DNA of 64,000 bases from Bacillota bacterium. GTDB taxonomy: Bacteria > Bacillota > Clostridia > Christensenellales > Pumilibacteraceae. Below the pieces are notes generated by a model, which saw only the letters and a list, made by a program, of their open reading frames with translations, made no database searches and was not told where the DNA came from. Positions 62,801-64,000 of this stretch are shown here, piece after piece; position 1 is the stretch's first letter, and each line of letters starts with the position of its first letter. A program made the translations under genes and the position numbers. Location of the stretch: the NCBI GenBank assembly GCA_009777485.1, contig WRLT01000009.1:18505-82504 (forward strand), given 5' to 3'.

Positions 62801-63978
62801 TTCCCTGTCTTATGCAAACAGGTTTGAGAGTAGTGTAATTCCCAAGACCTCCAAAACACGTTAAAAATTTAGGAGTTGATTTGCTGAGTTTGAGAGTAGT
62901 GTAATTCCCAAGACCTCCAAAACAAGCATGAATATTGCCGTGATAAACATACTGTTTGAGAGTAGTGTAATTCCCAAGACCTCCAAAACAATGCGATTAG
63001 CGCGGAAGTTCTTGCGGCAGTTTGAGAGTAGTGTAATTCCCAAGACCTCCAAAACATTCGGGCAAGACTTATACCTCTTCTTCTTGTTTGAGAGTAGTGT
63101 AATTCCCAAGACCTCCAAAACATTAAGCACACGAATAAATACGAGTATGGCGTTTGAGAGTAGTGTAATTCCCAAGACCTCCAAAACTACCCTAAATCAA
63201 AAGCCTTACGCAAACTGGTTTGAGAGTAGTGTAATTCCCAAGACCTCCAAAACTTTTCGTTGGTTTTACGCCTTGCGGCGTTGGTTTGAGAGTAGTGTAA
63301 TTCCCAAGACCTCCAAAACTTGTTAAAATACGGCCATCGCAAAGTGTGTGTTTGAGAGTAGTGTAATTCCCAAGACCTCCAAAACAACCACATAGGGCTT
63401 TCGCTTAAAAAACATGTTTGAGAGTAGTGTAATTCCCAAGACCTCCAAAACCGCAAGCTATGGTACGCGGAGTATGACCGGTTTGAGAGTAGTGTAATTC
63501 CCAAGACCTCCAAAACCCGCTACCTCCGCAGCCCTCGCATAAGTGCGTTTGAGAGTAGTGTAATTCCCAAGACCTCCAAAACCCCGTCAATTTCGTGTTC
63601 AAAAACGTACCCGTTTGAGAGTAGTGTAATTCCCAAGACCTCCAAAACGACGGTCTACCAAAAATCGGCAGATTATTCGTTTGAGAGTAGTGTAATTCCC
63701 AAGACCTCCAAAACCTACACGATTCTTTCGATGCGGCTGCGTATGTTTGAGAGTAGTGTAATTCCCAAGACCTCCAAAACGGGGCAAGACGCGCTATGCG
63801 TAATGCTATGGTTTGAGAGTAGTGTAATTCCCAAGACCTCCAAAACTCGCGGACGCGTTGAGTAACGCAGCACAGAGTTTGAGAGTAGTGTAATTCCCAA
63901 GACCTCCAAAACTTGTTAAAATACGGCCATCGCAAAGTGTGTGTTTGAGAGTAGTGTAATTCCCAAGACCTCAAAAAC
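59852..63978 (+). CRISPR. CRISPR array: 63 repeats, 62 spacers, type II-A
   Basis: 36-bp repeats beginning GTTTGAGAGTAG and ending CTCCAAAAC. I walked every unit: all spacers are 30 nt except spacer 55 (63452-63480), which is 29 nt. The first repeat is 59852-59887 and the last 63943-63978. The last repeat differs at position 31 (C to A), marking the old, leader-distal end. Spacer 62 (63913-63942) is identical to spacer 53 (63320-63349). Translated frames across the array are repeat artefacts. Confidence 0.99.
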
Positions 63979-64000
63979 TAAACCAAATTCGTTGCAATGT

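Noticed and set aside
59982..63974. Many open frames on both strands across the array, repeating peptides such as FESSVIPKTSKT or LEVLGITLLSN
   Set aside because: They are translations of the 36-bp repeat plus 30-nt spacers (66 is divisible by 3, so frames stay open). No promoter-RBS-start context.

Overview
The window looks like a chromosomal segment of a spore-forming member of the Clostridia (Firmicutes). The evidence is an intact sigK-type late sporulation sigma factor, an hrcA-grpE-dnaK-dnaJ operon behind a CIRCE operator, a bacterial type A RNase P RNA, the rpmF-plsX-smc-ftsY-ylxM-ffh-rpsP-khpA-rimM-trmD block, and a type II-A CRISPR-Cas locus with csn2. I cannot name a genus. Most genes are housekeeping genes with moderate GC. 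Several AT-rich or atypical patches (0.1-1.8, 27.6-29.3, 46.0-48.5, 50.9-52.4 kb) look accessory. || Layout. 0-1.8 kb: tail of a DUF1998 protein translationally coupled to a NERD-helicase, probably the end of a defence operon. 1.8-6.7: two uncharacterised proteins, a lipoprotein and rarA. 6.8-12.7: ABC ATPase and permease separated by a regulator, a coiled-coil protein and an unusual guaA; a 130-bp near-palindrome; a glycerophosphodiesterase. 12.9-24.7: lepA, hemW, the heat-shock operon running on into prmA-rsmE-mtaB, and a degenerate nucleotidyltransferase. 24.9-29.8: RNase J, sigK, three small PH-like membrane proteins, rnpB. 29.9-36.3: a histidine operon lacking hisC, hisH and hisF, then a serpin lipoprotein. 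36.4-45.8: the ribosome/SRP/SMC block. 45.9-52.9: an EVE-HNH nuclease, membrane proteins, an amidohydrolase, serS, an XRE pair, tRNA-Arg and a 3-methyladenine glycosylase. 53.0-64.0: cas9-cas1-cas2-csn2, an antisense tracrRNA, an unidentified structured RNA, a leader and a 63-repeat array. || The CRISPR locus is the most distinctive part. A tracrRNA with its own promoter and terminator lies antisense to the cas9 5' leader, its -35 box just 6 bp from the cas9 start codon. After csn2 comes a separate transcription unit: a consensus promoter covered by a palindrome, then about 130 nt of strongly structured sequence ending in an intrinsic terminator. It codes for nothing and does not match the anti-repeat. 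The leader ends in ATTTGAG, the type II-A leader-anchoring motif. The array has 62 spacers, one of which occurs twice. || A second genome-scale signal is leaderless expression. At eight promoter-proximal genes a good -35/-10 pair ends 6 or 7 nt before the ATG with no room for a Shine-Dalgarno sequence, while genes inside operons keep normal ribosome binding sites and often ATGA overlaps. Other oddities are a GMP synthetase without most of its glutaminase domain, a nucleotidyltransferase-like protein with a broken active-site signature, and a his operon missing its own glutamine amidotransferase.
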